From Candidatus Rokuibacteriota bacterium (GTDB lineage Bacteria; Methylomirabilota; Methylomirabilia; Rokubacteriales; CSP1-6): a stretch of 40,138 nucleotides of DNA. Shown in pieces: positions 20,115-31,263 of the stretch (its first letter is position 1; the number at the start of each line of letters is the position of its first letter). The stretch covers positions 1 through 40,138 of the forward strand of contig QHSP01000069.1 in assembly GCA_003220495.1 (NCBI GenBank). The letters run 5' to 3'. Position numbers and translations under genes: made by a program. The notes beneath the pieces were generated by a model. It was not told the DNA's origin, made no database searches, and saw nothing but the letters and a program-made list of their open reading frames with translations.

Positions 20115-21404
20115 GTGATTCGCGTGAGCGGGCCGGACGCGATCGCGATCGTTGCTCCCCTGCTTCGCAGCGCCATTCCGCTGGCGGCATTTCCCTCGCA
20201 CGCGCTTCGTCGGGTCGGCGTCGTCGACGCCAAGAGCGGCGAGCGCGTGGACGAGGCGCTGTGCGCCGTCATGCTCGCGCCGCGGTCGTATACCGGCGAG
20301 GACGTCGTCGAGCTGTCGTGTCATGGATCGCCGGCGCTTTTGCGGATGGTGACGCAGTGGATCGCCGGGGGTGGCGCTCGCCTGGCGACGCCCGGCGAGT
20401 TCACCCGGCGAGCGTTCCTCAACGGCCGCATCGATCTCGCCCAGGCCGAGGCCGTCGCGCTGATGATCGGCGCACGGACCGAGCGCGCCGTCGCGCTCGC
20501 GGCACGCGCGCTCGCCGGCGGGCTCGCTGATCGTGTACGAGCCGTGCGCGACGCGCTCGTCGACGTCATCGCCGGCCTCGAGGTCGAGCTCGACTTTCCC
20601 GAGGAACGCATCGGCCACGATCCTGATCGGGCCCGTTCGATCGTCGCGCGGCTCCGAGCCGACGTCGACCGCTGGGCCGTAGCCGCGCGTCATGGCCGAG
20701 TCGTTCACGACGGAGTCACCGTGGCCCTCGTCGGTCCACCGAACGCCGGCAAGTCGAGCTTGCTGAATGCGCTCCTCGGACGCGAGCGGGCGATCGTGTC
20801 TCCAATCCCGGGCACCACTCGCGACGTCGTGGAAGGAACGATCGCCGTCGCAGGCGTGCCTGTTCGGCTTCTCGACACGGCGGGCCTCGACGCGCCGCGA
20901 GACGATATCGAGGCCGAAGGCATCCGGCGCAGTCGGCTGGCGATCGAGGAGAGCGATCTTCTCCTCGTCGTGCTGGACACGAGCGTTTCCCCGGATCGAC
21001 GCGTCTTGGCCGAGACGGCGGGGCGCGCACGGGTCGTGGTGAGGGCCAAGAGCGATCTGCCCTCTCACCCCGAGGCTGCGGCTCTGTCTGACGCGGTCGA
21101 CGTTTCTACCGTCAACGGCGGAAGCATCGACCCGCTGCTCGAGCGCCTGGCAAAGGACGTCGAGCACCGTGCGGCCGCGGCTGGAGATGAAGGCGGCATC
21201 GTCACCTCGCTCCGCCAGCTCGCGCTGATCGACGCACTTGGCAAGTCGCTCGCCTCGAGCGGAGAAGCGCTCTGCGACATGCCACTCGAAGCAGCCCTGG
21301 TCGACTTGAGGCTGGCGCTTGGAATTACCGGGGAAATGCTTGGCGTCGACGTGACCGACGCTGTCCTCGACCGCATCTTCTCCGCGTTCTGCCTCGGCAA
21401 GTGA
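20115..21404 (+). CDS. mnmE: tRNA modification GTPase MnmE (start uncertain)
   Basis: With MnmG it installs the cmnm5/nm5 group on wobble U34 of tRNA. The first canonical start in frame is GTG at 20115, but conserved N-terminal sequence of the folate-binding domain (DDTIVAVATAFGESAIG) is encoded in frame from 20064 with no ATG, GTG or TTG before it. The true start is thus non-canonical or hidden by an indel. G-domain motifs are GPPNAGKSSLLNAL, GTTRDVVEG, DTAGLD and AKSD. The C-terminus ends FCLGK, a variant of the family's FCIGK containing the catalytic Cys. It overlaps rsmG by four bases. Confidence 0.93.
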   Translation: MIRVSGPDAIAIVAPLLRSAIPLAAFPSHALRRVGVVDAKSGERVDEALCAVMLAPRSYTGEDVVELSCHGSPALLRMVTQWIAGGGARLATPGEFTRRAFLNGRIDLAQAEAVALMIGARTERAVALAARALAGGLADRVRAVRDALVDVIAGLEVELDFPEERIGHDPDRARSIVARLRADVDRWAVAARHGRVVHDGVTVALVGPPNAGKSSLLNALLGRERAIVSPIPGTTRDVVEGTIAVAGVPVRLLDTAGLDAPRDDIEAEGIRRSRLAIEESDLLLVVLDTSVSPDRRVLAETAGRARVVVRAKSDLPSHPEAAALSDAVDVSTVNGGSIDPLLERLAKDVEHRAAAAGDEGGIVTSLRQLALIDALGKSLASSGEALCDMPLEAALVDLRLALGITGEMLGVDVTDAVLDRIFSAFCLGK

Positions 21405-22024
21405 CGCCGGTCGAGGCCCTGGACAACGGGGCCGCGGCCATCCTCGGACGGCCCCTGACTCCCCGCGAGCGAGAAGACTTCAGCATGTATCTTGGCCTAC
21501 TGCTCAAATGGCAGAAGGCCCATCGGCTGATCGGTTCGGCCGACCCGATGTGGATCGTGGAACATCTTTTCCTCGACAGCCTCCTCTTCCTGAGACTCCT
21601 TCCGCCCCCCGTCCGCACGCTCGCAGACTTGGGCTCGGGCGCCGGCCTCCCTGGCCTGCCCATCAAGATCGTGCGCCGAGACATCGAAGTCGTACTGATC
21701 GAGTCGCGGCGGCGCCGCGCGATGTTCCTCACCAGCGTGATTCGGACGATCAAGCTCGCCGGAGCGCGGGTCGTCGAGGGCCGAGTCGAGGGCGTCACCG
21801 AGCAGCTCGGGGGTCGCTTCGACGCCGTGGTCATGCGCTGCGCCGGCGACATCGAGGCGATGATCCCGACGGCCGACACGCTGTTAGCCGAGCGTGGAGT
21901 TGTCGTCGCATCGGGTCCCCCCGAGCCCAGGCCTATTTCGGTTGCCGAGTGGGTCACGCTCCCGGGGGTCCGGCCCGGTACGACTCGCCGGTTTGCGGTA
22001 TATCGGAAGGCCAAACCGGCCTGA
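21401..22024 (+). CDS. rsmG: 16S rRNA (guanine-N7) methyltransferase RsmG (GidB)
   Basis: This 207-residue SAM-dependent methyltransferase modifies G527 (E. coli numbering) of 16S rRNA. The SAM-binding motif is LADLGSGAGLPGLPIKIV, preceded by the conserved RLIGSADPMWIVEHLFLDSL. The usual late acidic and Arg-rich motifs (VLIESRRRRAMFL, VVMRCAGD) are present. The start is GTG at 21401, overlapping the mnmE TGA. The mnmE-rsmG-parA-parB order is ancestral near origins. Loss of RsmG is known to give low-level streptomycin resistance in other bacteria. Confidence 0.93.
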   Translation: MTPVEALDNGAAAILGRPLTPREREDFSMYLGLLLKWQKAHRLIGSADPMWIVEHLFLDSLLFLRLLPPPVRTLADLGSGAGLPGLPIKIVRRDIEVVLIESRRRRAMFLTSVIRTIKLAGARVVEGRVEGVTEQLGGRFDAVVMRCAGDIEAMIPTADTLLAERGVVVASGPPEPRPISVAEWVTLPGVRPGTTRRFAVYRKAKPA

Positions 22025-22118
22025 GCTCCGGGCGTCCGAGATCCAACAAGGCCTGGAAGTTGTCTCCCGGGGCCGGAATTCACGGAAAGTTTGACTCGAC
22101 GCACCAGACTGTGGAAAG

Positions 22119-22184
22119 TGTTGCCCGTGGAACACAGCGCCAAGAGTAAACACGTGTTGATTAGATAGTGTGCGTCGTGGAACA
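22119..22184. promoter_or_regulatory. Two parS-like sites upstream of parA
   Basis: TGTTGCCCGTGGAACA (22119-22134) matches 14 of 16 bases of the palindromic parS variant TGTTCCACGTGGAACA. TGTGCGTCGTGGAACA (22169-22184) matches 13. Both keep a perfect CGTGGAACA half. A palindrome AACACGTGTT lies between them. ParB is encoded next door and chromosomal parS sites usually cluster near the origin. The left arms are degenerate, so this is a tentative call. Confidence 0.4.
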
Positions 22185-22210
22185 TTCAAGCGCGCGGGCG
22201 ACTGATTAAG

Positions 22211-22978
22211 GTGGCCAGGACCGTCGCGATCGTGAACCAGAAGGGCGGCGTCGGAAAGACGACCACCGCCGTCAATCTCGCGGCCGGGCTTGCTCTCGCC
22301 GAGCGCCCAACTCTTCTCGTCGACCTCGACCCCCAGGGCAATGCGACGACCGGCCTCGGTGTCCAGAAGGCCGGCCTCCATCCCACGGTCTATCACGTCA
22401 TCCTGGGCGGGGAGGCGACCGAGAAGGCGATCCGGGCGACCGTCGTGCCCGGCCTGCGGCTGCTGCCGGCGGACATCGACCTCGTTGGAGCGGAGATCGA
22501 GCTCGTCGGAGTCGAGAGGCGCGAGCATAGACTCCGAGACGCGCTGGAGGTCATCTCAGCCGCCTACGACTACATCGTCATCGATTGTCCGCCGTCCCTA
22601 GGGCTCTTGACGATCAATGCCCTGGTCGCGGCGGACCGAGTGCTCGTCCCGCTCCAATGCGAGTTCTACGCGCTCGAGGGACTGGCCCATCTGCTCAAGA
22701 AGACCGTGAAGCTTGTTCGAGAGAAGCTGAATCCGAGTCTCGACCTCCTCGGGATCCTGCTCACGATGTTCGACGGCCGTACGAGCCTCGCCCTCCAGAT
22801 CCGCGATGAGGTCAACCGATACTTTCCGGGGCAGGTGTTCGACACCGTGATTCCACGCAACGTCCGTCTCACGGAAGCGCCCAGCCACGGCAGGCCCGTT
22901 ATGATGCACGATCTCAAGTCCAGTGGCTCCGCCGCATACCTCGAACTGACTCGGGAGGTGTTGAACCATGATTACTAA
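22211..22978 (+). CDS. parA: Chromosome partitioning ATPase ParA (Soj)
   Basis: This 255-residue deviant Walker ATPase forms nucleoid-bound gradients that move ParB-parS complexes. The motif KGGVGKTTTAVNLAAG has the signature Lys, followed by VDLDPQGNATTGLG and YIVIDCPPSLGLLT. The start is a GTG at 22211 with a weak ribosome-binding site. It has no N-terminal extension, as is usual for chromosomal (type Ib-like) Soj proteins. It overlaps parB by 11 bases, indicating an operon. Confidence 0.95.
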   Translation: MARTVAIVNQKGGVGKTTTAVNLAAGLALAERPTLLVDLDPQGNATTGLGVQKAGLHPTVYHVILGGEATEKAIRATVVPGLRLLPADIDLVGAEIELVGVERREHRLRDALEVISAAYDYIVIDCPPSLGLLTINALVAADRVLVPLQCEFYALEGLAHLLKKTVKLVREKLNPSLDLLGILLTMFDGRTSLALQIRDEVNRYFPGQVFDTVIPRNVRLTEAPSHGRPVMMHDLKSSGSAAYLELTREVLNHDY

Positions 22979-23825
22979 GCGCGGGCTCGGTCGTGGGCTG
23001 GGAGCTCTATTGTCCTCGGAGCCAGCAGAGACTGAGGCCCTCGTCGACGTGCCGATCGACCAGATCGAGGTGAACCCGAATCAGCCGAGAAAGGTCTTCG
23101 ACTTCACCGCGCTGGACGAGCTCGCCGCTTCGATCAAGTCTTCCGGCGTGATTCAGCCGATCATCGTCCGCCGAATTGGAAGCTCCTATCAGCTGATCGC
23201 GGGCGAACGCCGCTGGCGGGCGGCGCGCCAGGCCGGCCTCGATCGGATTCCCGCGATCGTGCGCGAGGCCACTGACGCGCAAAGCATCGAGCTCGCGCTC
23301 GTCGAGAACCTCCTGCGCGAGGACCTGAACCCGATCGAGGCGGCGCAGGCCTATCAGAAGCTTCTGGCGGAATTCGCGTGGACGCAGGAAGAGCTTGCGC
23401 AGCGGATCGGCAAGGATCGCACGTCGATCGCGAACTGTCTGCGGCTGTTGAGGCTCCCGGAGGAGATCCAGGCCGACCTGCGAAGCGGGCGGTTGACGAT
23501 GGGCCATGCGCGCGCGCTGCTCGCGTTGCCGACCGTTACCGAGCAGTTGCGGCTGCGAGACGAGATTCTGGCGAACGACTGGTCCGTGCGCGCGACCGAG
23601 GATTCGATCCGCGCGAAGGAGTCGCTTGCCGAAGCCCGCGGGGTGACGCCCCGCAAGGGCAGGCGGCGGTCCGTCGAGCTCGCGGCCCTCGAAGAAGCGC
23701 TCCAGCGGGGGCTGATGACACGGGTGAGGATCATCGGCAACGAGCGAAAGGGTAAGATCGAGGTCAGCTACGCGACGCCGGACGAGCTCGAGCGCTTGGC
23801 CGAGCTGCTCGGCGCGCGCCACTAG
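22968..23825 (+). CDS. parB: Chromosome partitioning protein ParB (Spo0J)
   Basis: This 285-residue CTPase and parS-binding protein begins KRGLGRGLGALL, the ParA-stimulating N-terminal motif. CTP-binding boxes are visible as GERRWRAARQAGL and ENLLREDLNPIEAAQAY. The helix-turn-helix that reads parS is TQEELAQRIGKDRTSIANCL. The C-terminal dimerisation region is short. GGGAGGTG lies just before the ATG inside parA. It works with parA and the nearby parS-like sites to segregate origins. Confidence 0.95.
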   Translation: MITKRGLGRGLGALLSSEPAETEALVDVPIDQIEVNPNQPRKVFDFTALDELAASIKSSGVIQPIIVRRIGSSYQLIAGERRWRAARQAGLDRIPAIVREATDAQSIELALVENLLREDLNPIEAAQAYQKLLAEFAWTQEELAQRIGKDRTSIANCLRLLRLPEEIQADLRSGRLTMGHARALLALPTVTEQLRLRDEILANDWSVRATEDSIRAKESLAEARGVTPRKGRRRSVELAALEEALQRGLMTRVRIIGNERKGKIEVSYATPDELERLAELLGARH

Positions 23826-23881
23826 ACCGGGACACGGACGAGATCGCGACAGAGAAGCGCGGTCGCGGCACCACGAGCGTA

Positions 23882-24973
23882 ATGGCTGAGCGCATCGTCG
23901 TCGGCATGAGCGGAGGCGTCGACTCGTCGGTCGCCGCGGCCCTGCTGGTCGAGCAGGGCTGCGACGTCGTCGGGATCACCATGCGCGTCTGGCCGCGGCA
24001 GGAGGCGGAAGAGCCGACGAAGCGGTTCGGGAGCTGCTGCGGCACCGAGGCGGTGGAGGATGCGCGCCAGGTCGCCCGCGTCCTCGGGATCCCGCACTAT
24101 CTCCTGAGCATGGACGACGAGTTTAACCAAAAGGTGATAGGGCAGTTCGTCGACGCATACGGAAATGGCCGGACTCCGATCCCGTGCCTGTCGTGCAATA
24201 GCAACCTAAAGTTCGGCTCGCTGCTCGGCCGCGCGCGCGCGTGGGACGCGGTCGCCGTCGCGACCGGGCACTACGCGCGGGTCGCACGCGATCGGGCGAC
24301 GGGCCGTCATCTGCTCTTGCGGGCCCGGGACCCACGAAAGGACCAGACCGACTTTCTCTGGCCGCTCACGCAGGCGCAGCTCGGCGCCGCGCGGTTTCCG
24401 ATCGGCGAGCTGACCAAGGACGAGGTGCGGGCCCGGGCGCGCCGCCTCGGGCTGGTCACCGCCGACAAGCCGGAGAGCCAGGACATCTGCTTCGTGCCCG
24501 ACGACGACTATCGCGGCTTCCTCCGCCGGCGGGCGCCCGAGGTATTTCGGCCCGGCGCGGTGATCGATCGGCTCGGGAAGACACTCGGCACCCACGCGGG
24601 AATCGCCGGGTTCACGGTCGGCCAGAAGCGCGGGCTTGGCCTGGCGACCGGTCGGCCACTCTACGTCATCGACCTCGACCCCGAGCACGACACGATCAGG
24701 GTCGGCGAGGCGGCCGACCTCGAGCGCGACCGCCTCGTGGCCACCTCGGTGAATTTCATCGCGTGTGCGCCGCCGCTCGCTCCGCTGCGCGTCGCCGCCA
24801 AGATTCGTCACAGCCACCAGCCGGCGGCGGCCACCGTCCGCGCGCTCGCCGGGAACGCGGCGGAGGTGGTCTTCGATGCCCCGCAACGCGCTGTGAGCCC
24901 CGGCCAGTCCGTGGTTTTCTACGACGGCGACGTCGTGGTCGGGGGCGGGGTCATTTCGCGCTCGGGTGACTGA
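23882..24973 (+). CDS. mnmA: tRNA 2-thiouridylase MnmA
   Basis: This 363-residue enzyme transfers sulfur to U34 of tRNA-Lys, -Glu and -Gln. The N-terminal PP-loop is GMSGGVDSSVAAALL. The two catalytic Cys lie in TPIPCLSCNSNLKF (C102/C105 region) and ESQDICFVPDDD. The C-terminal beta-barrel ends AVSPGQSVVFYDGDVVVGGG, as is usual. Its closeness to mnmE places two wobble-U34 modification enzymes in one stretch. The stop lies within a GC-rich 7-bp inverted repeat (24957-24978) immediately before the atp promoter. Confidence 0.95.
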   Translation: MAERIVVGMSGGVDSSVAAALLVEQGCDVVGITMRVWPRQEAEEPTKRFGSCCGTEAVEDARQVARVLGIPHYLLSMDDEFNQKVIGQFVDAYGNGRTPIPCLSCNSNLKFGSLLGRARAWDAVAVATGHYARVARDRATGRHLLLRARDPRKDQTDFLWPLTQAQLGAARFPIGELTKDEVRARARRLGLVTADKPESQDICFVPDDDYRGFLRRRAPEVFRPGAVIDRLGKTLGTHAGIAGFTVGQKRGLGLATGRPLYVIDLDPEHDTIRVGEAADLERDRLVATSVNFIACAPPLAPLRVAAKIRHSHQPAAATVRALAGNAAEVVFDAPQRAVSPGQSVVFYDGDVVVGGGVISRSGD

Positions 24974-24982
24974 GCGCGACGA

Positions 24983-25010
24983 TTGACACCGAGCGGAGTT
25001 GCGTGATAGT
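24983..25010 (+). promoter_or_regulatory. Sigma-70 promoter for the atpFHAGDC operon
   Basis: A perfect TTGACA (24983-24988) is followed after 16 bases by GATAGT (25005-25010), matching four of six -10 bases. It lies directly after the mnmA stop and 47 bases before the atpF ATG. A promoter here argues that atpF is the first gene of its transcript and that atpB/atpE were not simply cut off. Confidence 0.65.
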
Positions 25011-25056
25011 TTTCACAAACCTTCGTCGGGTATCTCGAGATCGAGGAGACCTCCGA

Positions 25057-25653
25057 ATGTATCAGCGTGAACGGGAATGGGTCGGCACCGTCGCGCGTAT
25101 CGCCGGCCTGCTGATGCTGCTGGCGCCGTGTGTCGCGTGGGCGGCGGCGGAGGGCGGGCACGAGAGCGGCGGCCTGATCAGCCTCGACAAGTCGCTGATC
25201 ATTCAGTTCGTGAACTTCATCATCCTGCTGCTGATCCTCCAGCGGCTGCTCTACAAGCCGTTTCTCGCGAAGATGGCCGAGCGCACGCAGGCGATTCAGA
25301 AATCGCTTGACGAAGCGCAGGCGGCGCGTGCGCAGGCCGCGCGTCAGCAAGAGGAAAACGAGACGCGGCTCCGTGCGGCGCACGCCGAGGCGGCGGCGAT
25401 TCGCGCTCAGGCGCTGAAGGACGCGGCCGACGAGCAGAAGCGTCTGGTGGACGCCGCGCGCGCCGAGTCGCAGCGCCTGGTCGAGACCGCGAAGGCGCAG
25501 ATGGACGCCGACGTGCGGCGTGCGCGCGACGAGCTGCGTCGCGAGGTCGCCGACCTGGCGACGGCCGTCGCCGAGAAGCTCGTGCGCCGCAGCCTGCGCG
25601 ACGAAGACCATCGGCGCATCGTCGCCGACGCGATCGCCAAGGTCGGCCACTAG
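25057..25653 (+). CDS. atpF: ATP synthase F0 subunit b
   Basis: This 198-residue peripheral stalk subunit starts at the ATG at 25057, behind GAGGAGACC. It is unusual in having an N-terminal hydrophobic, signal-like stretch (RIAGLLMLLAPCVAWAAAEG) before the true membrane helix (SLIIQFVNFIILLLILQRLL). Such extensions are known in several non-gamma lineages. A long Ala/Glu/Arg-rich coiled coil follows (about 75-190), which holds subunit delta. It is the first gene of the operon and ends directly at the atpH start. Confidence 0.93.
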   Translation: MYQREREWVGTVARIAGLLMLLAPCVAWAAAEGGHESGGLISLDKSLIIQFVNFIILLLILQRLLYKPFLAKMAERTQAIQKSLDEAQAARAQAARQQEENETRLRAAHAEAAAIRAQALKDAADEQKRLVDAARAESQRLVETAKAQMDADVRRARDELRREVADLATAVAEKLVRRSLRDEDHRRIVADAIAKVGH

Positions 25654-26202
25654 GTGAAGGCCTCGCCCGGCGTCGCCCGCTCCTACGGGAAGGCGCTCTT
25701 CGAGCTCGCTCGCGAGCGCAACCAGGTGGATGTCATCGCGCGCGAGCTCGACGCCGTGGTCGCTCAGTTCGCGAGCGAGCCCGGGCTCCACGCGTTCTTC
25801 GCGCGCCCCTGGGTGACGTCATCGGTCAAGCGCGGGGTCGCGGCCGAGATCGCGAGCCGGCTCCAGGTCTCGAAGCTCACGCAGGACTTTCTCGCGCTGG
25901 TCGCCGCGCAGGGGCGCGCTGACCACCTCGAGGCGATCGTGGCGGCCTTCCGTGAGCTCCATGACGCGGCCGAAGGTCGTGTCCGCGCCAGGGTCCGCAC
26001 CGCGGTGCAGCTCAACGACGCCGAGCGTTCGGCGCTGACCGGCCGGCTGAGCCGCGCGCTGGGCGGCAAGCACGTGGTGCTCGAGGAGGTCGCCGACCGA
26101 GAGCTGCTCGGCGGCTTCGTGGCCGAGGTGGGCAGCCTGCTGGTCGACGGCAGCCTGGACGGACAGCTCGCGCGAATGCACCGACGCCTCGCGCAGGAGT
26201 AG
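25654..26202 (+). CDS. atpH: ATP synthase F1 subunit delta
   Basis: This 182-residue subunit links the top of F1 to the b stalk. It begins with the family pattern [20 protein letters not shown], and contains the late conserved [20 protein letters not shown]. The start is a GTG at 25654, immediately after the atpF TAG with no intervening base. The length is normal. A 16-base gap with GGGGACAGGAGAGAG leads to atpA. Confidence 0.93.
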   Translation: MKASPGVARSYGKALFELARERNQVDVIARELDAVVAQFASEPGLHAFFARPWVTSSVKRGVAAEIASRLQVSKLTQDFLALVAAQGRADHLEAIVAAFRELHDAAEGRVRARVRTAVQLNDAERSALTGRLSRALGGKHVVLEEVADRELLGGFVAEVGSLLVDGSLDGQLARMHRRLAQE

Positions 26203-26218
26203 GGGACAGGAGAGAGCG

Positions 26219-27745
26219 ATGATCAAGGCCGGAGAGATCAGCGAGATCATCAAGCGCCAGCTGGCGGGCTACGAGGCGGAGATCGACCTGCAAGAGGTCG
26301 GGCGCGTCATCGAGGTCGGCGACGGCATCGCGCGCGTCCACGGGCTCGAGAATGCGATGGCGGGCGAGCTGCTCACGTTCCCGGGCGACGTCGTGGGCAT
26401 GGTGCTCAATCTCGAGCGGGATCAGGTCGGCGCCGTGCTTCTGGGCGACGATAAGGCCATCAAGGAAGGCGACGTCGTCAAGCGCACCAATCGCATCGCT
26501 CAGGTTCCCGTCGGCGAAGCGCTGGTCGGGCGCGTCGTGAACGCCCTGGGTCAGCCGGTGGACGGCAAGGGGGCGATCGCCACCAAGGAGTTCCGTCCGA
26601 TCGAGCGCTACGCGCCGGGCGTGGTCGATCGCCGCTCGGTGAAGGAGCCGCTGCAGACCGGGCTCAAGGCCATCGACGCCATGATCCCGATCGGACGCGG
26701 CCAGCGCGAGCTCATCATCGGCGACCGGGGCACGGGCAAGACCGCCATCGGCGTCGACACGATCATCAATCAGAAGGGGCAGGACGTCTTTTGCTTCTAT
26801 GTCGCGATCGGGCAGAAGCTGTCGACGGTCGCGCAGGTCATGAAGGTGCTCGAAGACGCCGGCGCGATGAAGTACACGACGATCGTCGTGGCCTCGGCGT
26901 CCGAGCCGGCGCCGCTGCAGTACATCGCGCCCTACACGGGCGTCACGATGGGTGAGTACTTCCGCGACTCCAAGCGCCACGCGCTGTGCATCTACGACGA
27001 CCTCTCGAAGCACGCGGCGTCGTATCGCCAGCTCTCGCTGCTGCTTCGGCGGCCGCCGGGTCGTGAGGCGTATCCCGGGGATGTGTTCTATCTGCACTCC
27101 CGTCTCCTGGAGCGCGCGGCGAAGCTCAACGACGATCTCGGCGGAGGATCGCTCACGGCGCTGCCGATCATCGAGACGCAGCTCGGCGACGTGTCGGCGT
27201 ACATCCCGACCAACGTCATCTCGATCACCGATGGCCAGATCTACCTGGAGTCCGACCTGTTCTACGGCGGTATTCGCCCGGCCGTCAACGTGGGCCTCTC
27301 GGTCTCGCGGGTCGGTGGCTCCGCGCAGGTGCGGGCCATGCGGCAGGTCGCCGGCAAGCTGCGGCTCGACCTCGCGCAGTTCCGCGAGCTCGCCGCGTTC
27401 GCCCAGTTCGGCTCCGACCTCGACCGCGCCACGCAGGCGCAGCTGGCCCGCGGTCAGCGAATGGTCGAGCTCCTCAAGCAGGGCCAGTATCAGCCGCTGC
27501 CGGTCGAGAAGCAGGTCGTGATCATCTTCGCCGGCGCGCAGGGCATGCTCGACGAGCTGCCGGTCGACGCGATTCGCGAGTTCGAGCCCTTCCTCTATAC
27601 GTATCTCGAGCGGCGCGCCCCGCAGATCCTCACGGACATTCGGGACACGAAGGAGATCTCGGACGCCTTGCGGGAGACGCTCGCGAAGGCGGTCACCGAC
27701 GCCAGAACGGAGTTCGTCGCCGCCAAGGGTATCAAGGCGGCCTAG
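26219..27745 (+). CDS. atpA: ATP synthase F1 subunit alpha
   Basis: This 508-residue non-catalytic nucleotide-binding subunit begins [20 protein letters not shown]. The P-loop is [11 protein letters not shown]; the usual sequence is GDRQTGKT, so Gln is replaced by Gly. The conserved [14 protein letters not shown] and [18 protein letters not shown] segments are present, and the arginine-finger region ([10 protein letters not shown]) is intact. Near residue 265, [10 protein letters not shown] replaces the more common KQAVAYREMS. There is a good ribosome-binding site. The neighbours confirm an F-type enzyme. Confidence 0.97.
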   Translation: MIKAGEISEIIKRQLAGYEAEIDLQEVGRVIEVGDGIARVHGLENAMAGELLTFPGDVVGMVLNLERDQVGAVLLGDDKAIKEGDVVKRTNRIAQVPVGEALVGRVVNALGQPVDGKGAIATKEFRPIERYAPGVVDRRSVKEPLQTGLKAIDAMIPIGRGQRELIIGDRGTGKTAIGVDTIINQKGQDVFCFYVAIGQKLSTVAQVMKVLEDAGAMKYTTIVVASASEPAPLQYIAPYTGVTMGEYFRDSKRHALCIYDDLSKHAASYRQLSLLLRRPPGREAYPGDVFYLHSRLLERAAKLNDDLGGGSLTALPIIETQLGDVSAYIPTNVISITDGQIYLESDLFYGGIRPAVNVGLSVSRVGGSAQVRAMRQVAGKLRLDLAQFRELAAFAQFGSDLDRATQAQLARGQRMVELLKQGQYQPLPVEKQVVIIFAGAQGMLDELPVDAIREFEPFLYTYLERRAPQILTDIRDTKEISDALRETLAKAVTDARTEFVAAKGIKAA

Positions 27746-27757
27746 AGTCCCGGTCCG

Positions 27758-30060
<2,303 letters not shown>

Positions 30061-30062
30061 CG

Positions 30063-30473
30063 GTGGCCGACCGGCTCTCGCTCGAGATCGCCACACCGAC
30101 GCGCCTGGTCGCGGCCGAGACGGTCGACGAGATCGTCATCCCGGGCAGCCAGGGGTACTTCGGCGTGCTGCCTGGTCACGCGGCCTTCCTGACCACCCTC
30201 GGGATCGGTGAGCTCATGTACCGGATCGGGCGCGACGAACACTACCTGGTGGTGGCGAACGGCTTCGCCGAGGTGCGGAACGACAAGGTGATCGTGCTCG
30301 CCGACACCGCCGAGCGGCCGGAGGAAATCGACCGCGCCCGCGCCGAGCGCGCCCGGGACCGGGCCGAGCGGCGCCTGTCGGGCCGCGCCGACGAAGAGGT
30401 GGACTACCAGCGGGCGCTCGCAGCCCTGGCGCGGGCGCTGGCGCGACTCCTGACCGCCGGCCGCATTCGCTGA
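30063..30473 (+). CDS. atpC: ATP synthase F1 subunit epsilon
   Basis: This 136-residue subunit inhibits and couples the rotor. The N-terminal beta sandwich is clear (LSLEIATPTRLVAAETVDEI, PGSQGYFGVLPGHAAFLTTL). The C-terminal helical hairpin is Arg/Ala-rich (RARAERARDRAERRLSGRAD) and followed by a second helix. The start is GTG at 30063. It is the last gene of the operon. What follows is an unrelated, decayed cytochrome gene. Confidence 0.92.
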   Translation: MADRLSLEIATPTRLVAAETVDEIVIPGSQGYFGVLPGHAAFLTTLGIGELMYRIGRDEHYLVVANGFAEVRNDKVIVLADTAERPEEIDRARAERARDRAERRLSGRADEEVDYQRALAALARALARLLTAGRIR

Positions 30474-30521
30474 GATCCGATCGCCACTCGCCGACGTATC
30501 GCAGTCGTTGGGAGGCGGCCA

Positions 30522-31096
30522 ATGGCCACGGTGCCGGGAGGCGCCGGGCCTGAGAAGATCACCTTCCCGGCAAACTACAAGGATCACGTTCTCTACGCGA
30601 CGTCAAAGGCGACCTTGCCGGGTTCACGGTGATGGAGAAACGGACGGGCTGGGGCACGGGGTACCAGGACGACACCCGAAACGGCGAGTGGGAATACTCG
30701 GCCTTCACCGCGGACCAGAAGTTCAACGACAAGGCGAACTAGAAGGCGTGCTTCCAGTGCCACAAGCCGCACGCCAGGCAGGATTTCGTGATCTCGCTGG
30801 CCAGGCTCTCGGGTCAGGCGCCGGATGGGCCCGTCACGATGAAGACGAGCCCCACTGACGTCGGCATCGCCGGGTTCGCGTTCGGACCGACCAAGCTGAC
30901 GATCGCACCCGGCCAATACGTGACGTGGACCAACGCCGACGATTCGCCGCACCAGATCACGCTCGCGCAGAGCCAGGAGCGCTCCGCCGTGCTCCTCAAA
31001 GGTCAGAGCCACACGCAGGCCTTTGCGACGGCCGGCGTCTACGAATACACCTGTGGGCTCCACCCGAACATGAAGGGCTCCGTCGAGGTGAAGTAG
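30522..31096 (+). pseudogene. Decayed cytochrome P460 fused to an intact cupredoxin domain
   Basis: From the ATG at 30522 the first frame gives PEKITFPANYKDHVLYAT and stops. In another frame comes DLAGFTVMEKRTGWG and GEWEYSAFTADQKFNDKAN. A TAG at 30740-30742 follows, then KACFQCHKPH with a CxxCH heme site (30749-30763). Order and motifs match the cytochrome P460 family, but the middle of the domain is deleted, the frame shifts and a stop interrupts it. The same frame runs on into a cupredoxin domain (PTDVGIAGFAFGPTKLTI to the end), with copper ligands in SPHQ and CGLHPNMKG. There is no signal peptide. The cupredoxin could start at GTG 30788 or ATG 30839 but would then stay in the cytoplasm. 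Confidence 0.7.
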
Positions 31097-31161
31097 CGGC
31101 CGCGCGGGGCTCCCGGCGAGGGCCTGTAGCGCGTCAACGCCGCTGCCCAGCCGAGTGGGCG

Positions 31162-31198
31162 CGACGCCCGCCCCGCTGGGCGGCCGGGCGTCGGTTTC
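31162..31198 (+). terminator. Hairpin terminator candidate
   Basis: CGACGCCCG (31162-31170) pairs perfectly with CGGGCGTCG (31185-31193), a 9-bp GC-rich stem. It is followed by GTTTCCC, a short T-run. It lies between the cupredoxin end and the response regulator. It could end the atp transcript and isolate the signalling cassette. The T-run is short, so confidence is moderate. Confidence 0.4.
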
Positions 31199-31263
31199 CC
31201 GCCGAAAGTCCGCGTCGTCACGCTCGGTCGACCCTGGCATCGCGCTTGCGCTGGAAGACCGTC

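Noticed and set aside
24957-24978. Inverted repeat over the mnmA stop as a terminator
   Set aside because: A 7-bp GC stem is present but no T-run follows, and the atp promoter begins right after it.
25003-25056. Extended atpF start at 25003
   Set aside because: The ATG at 25057 has a far better ribosome-binding site, and the 25003 start would overlap the promoter -10 element.
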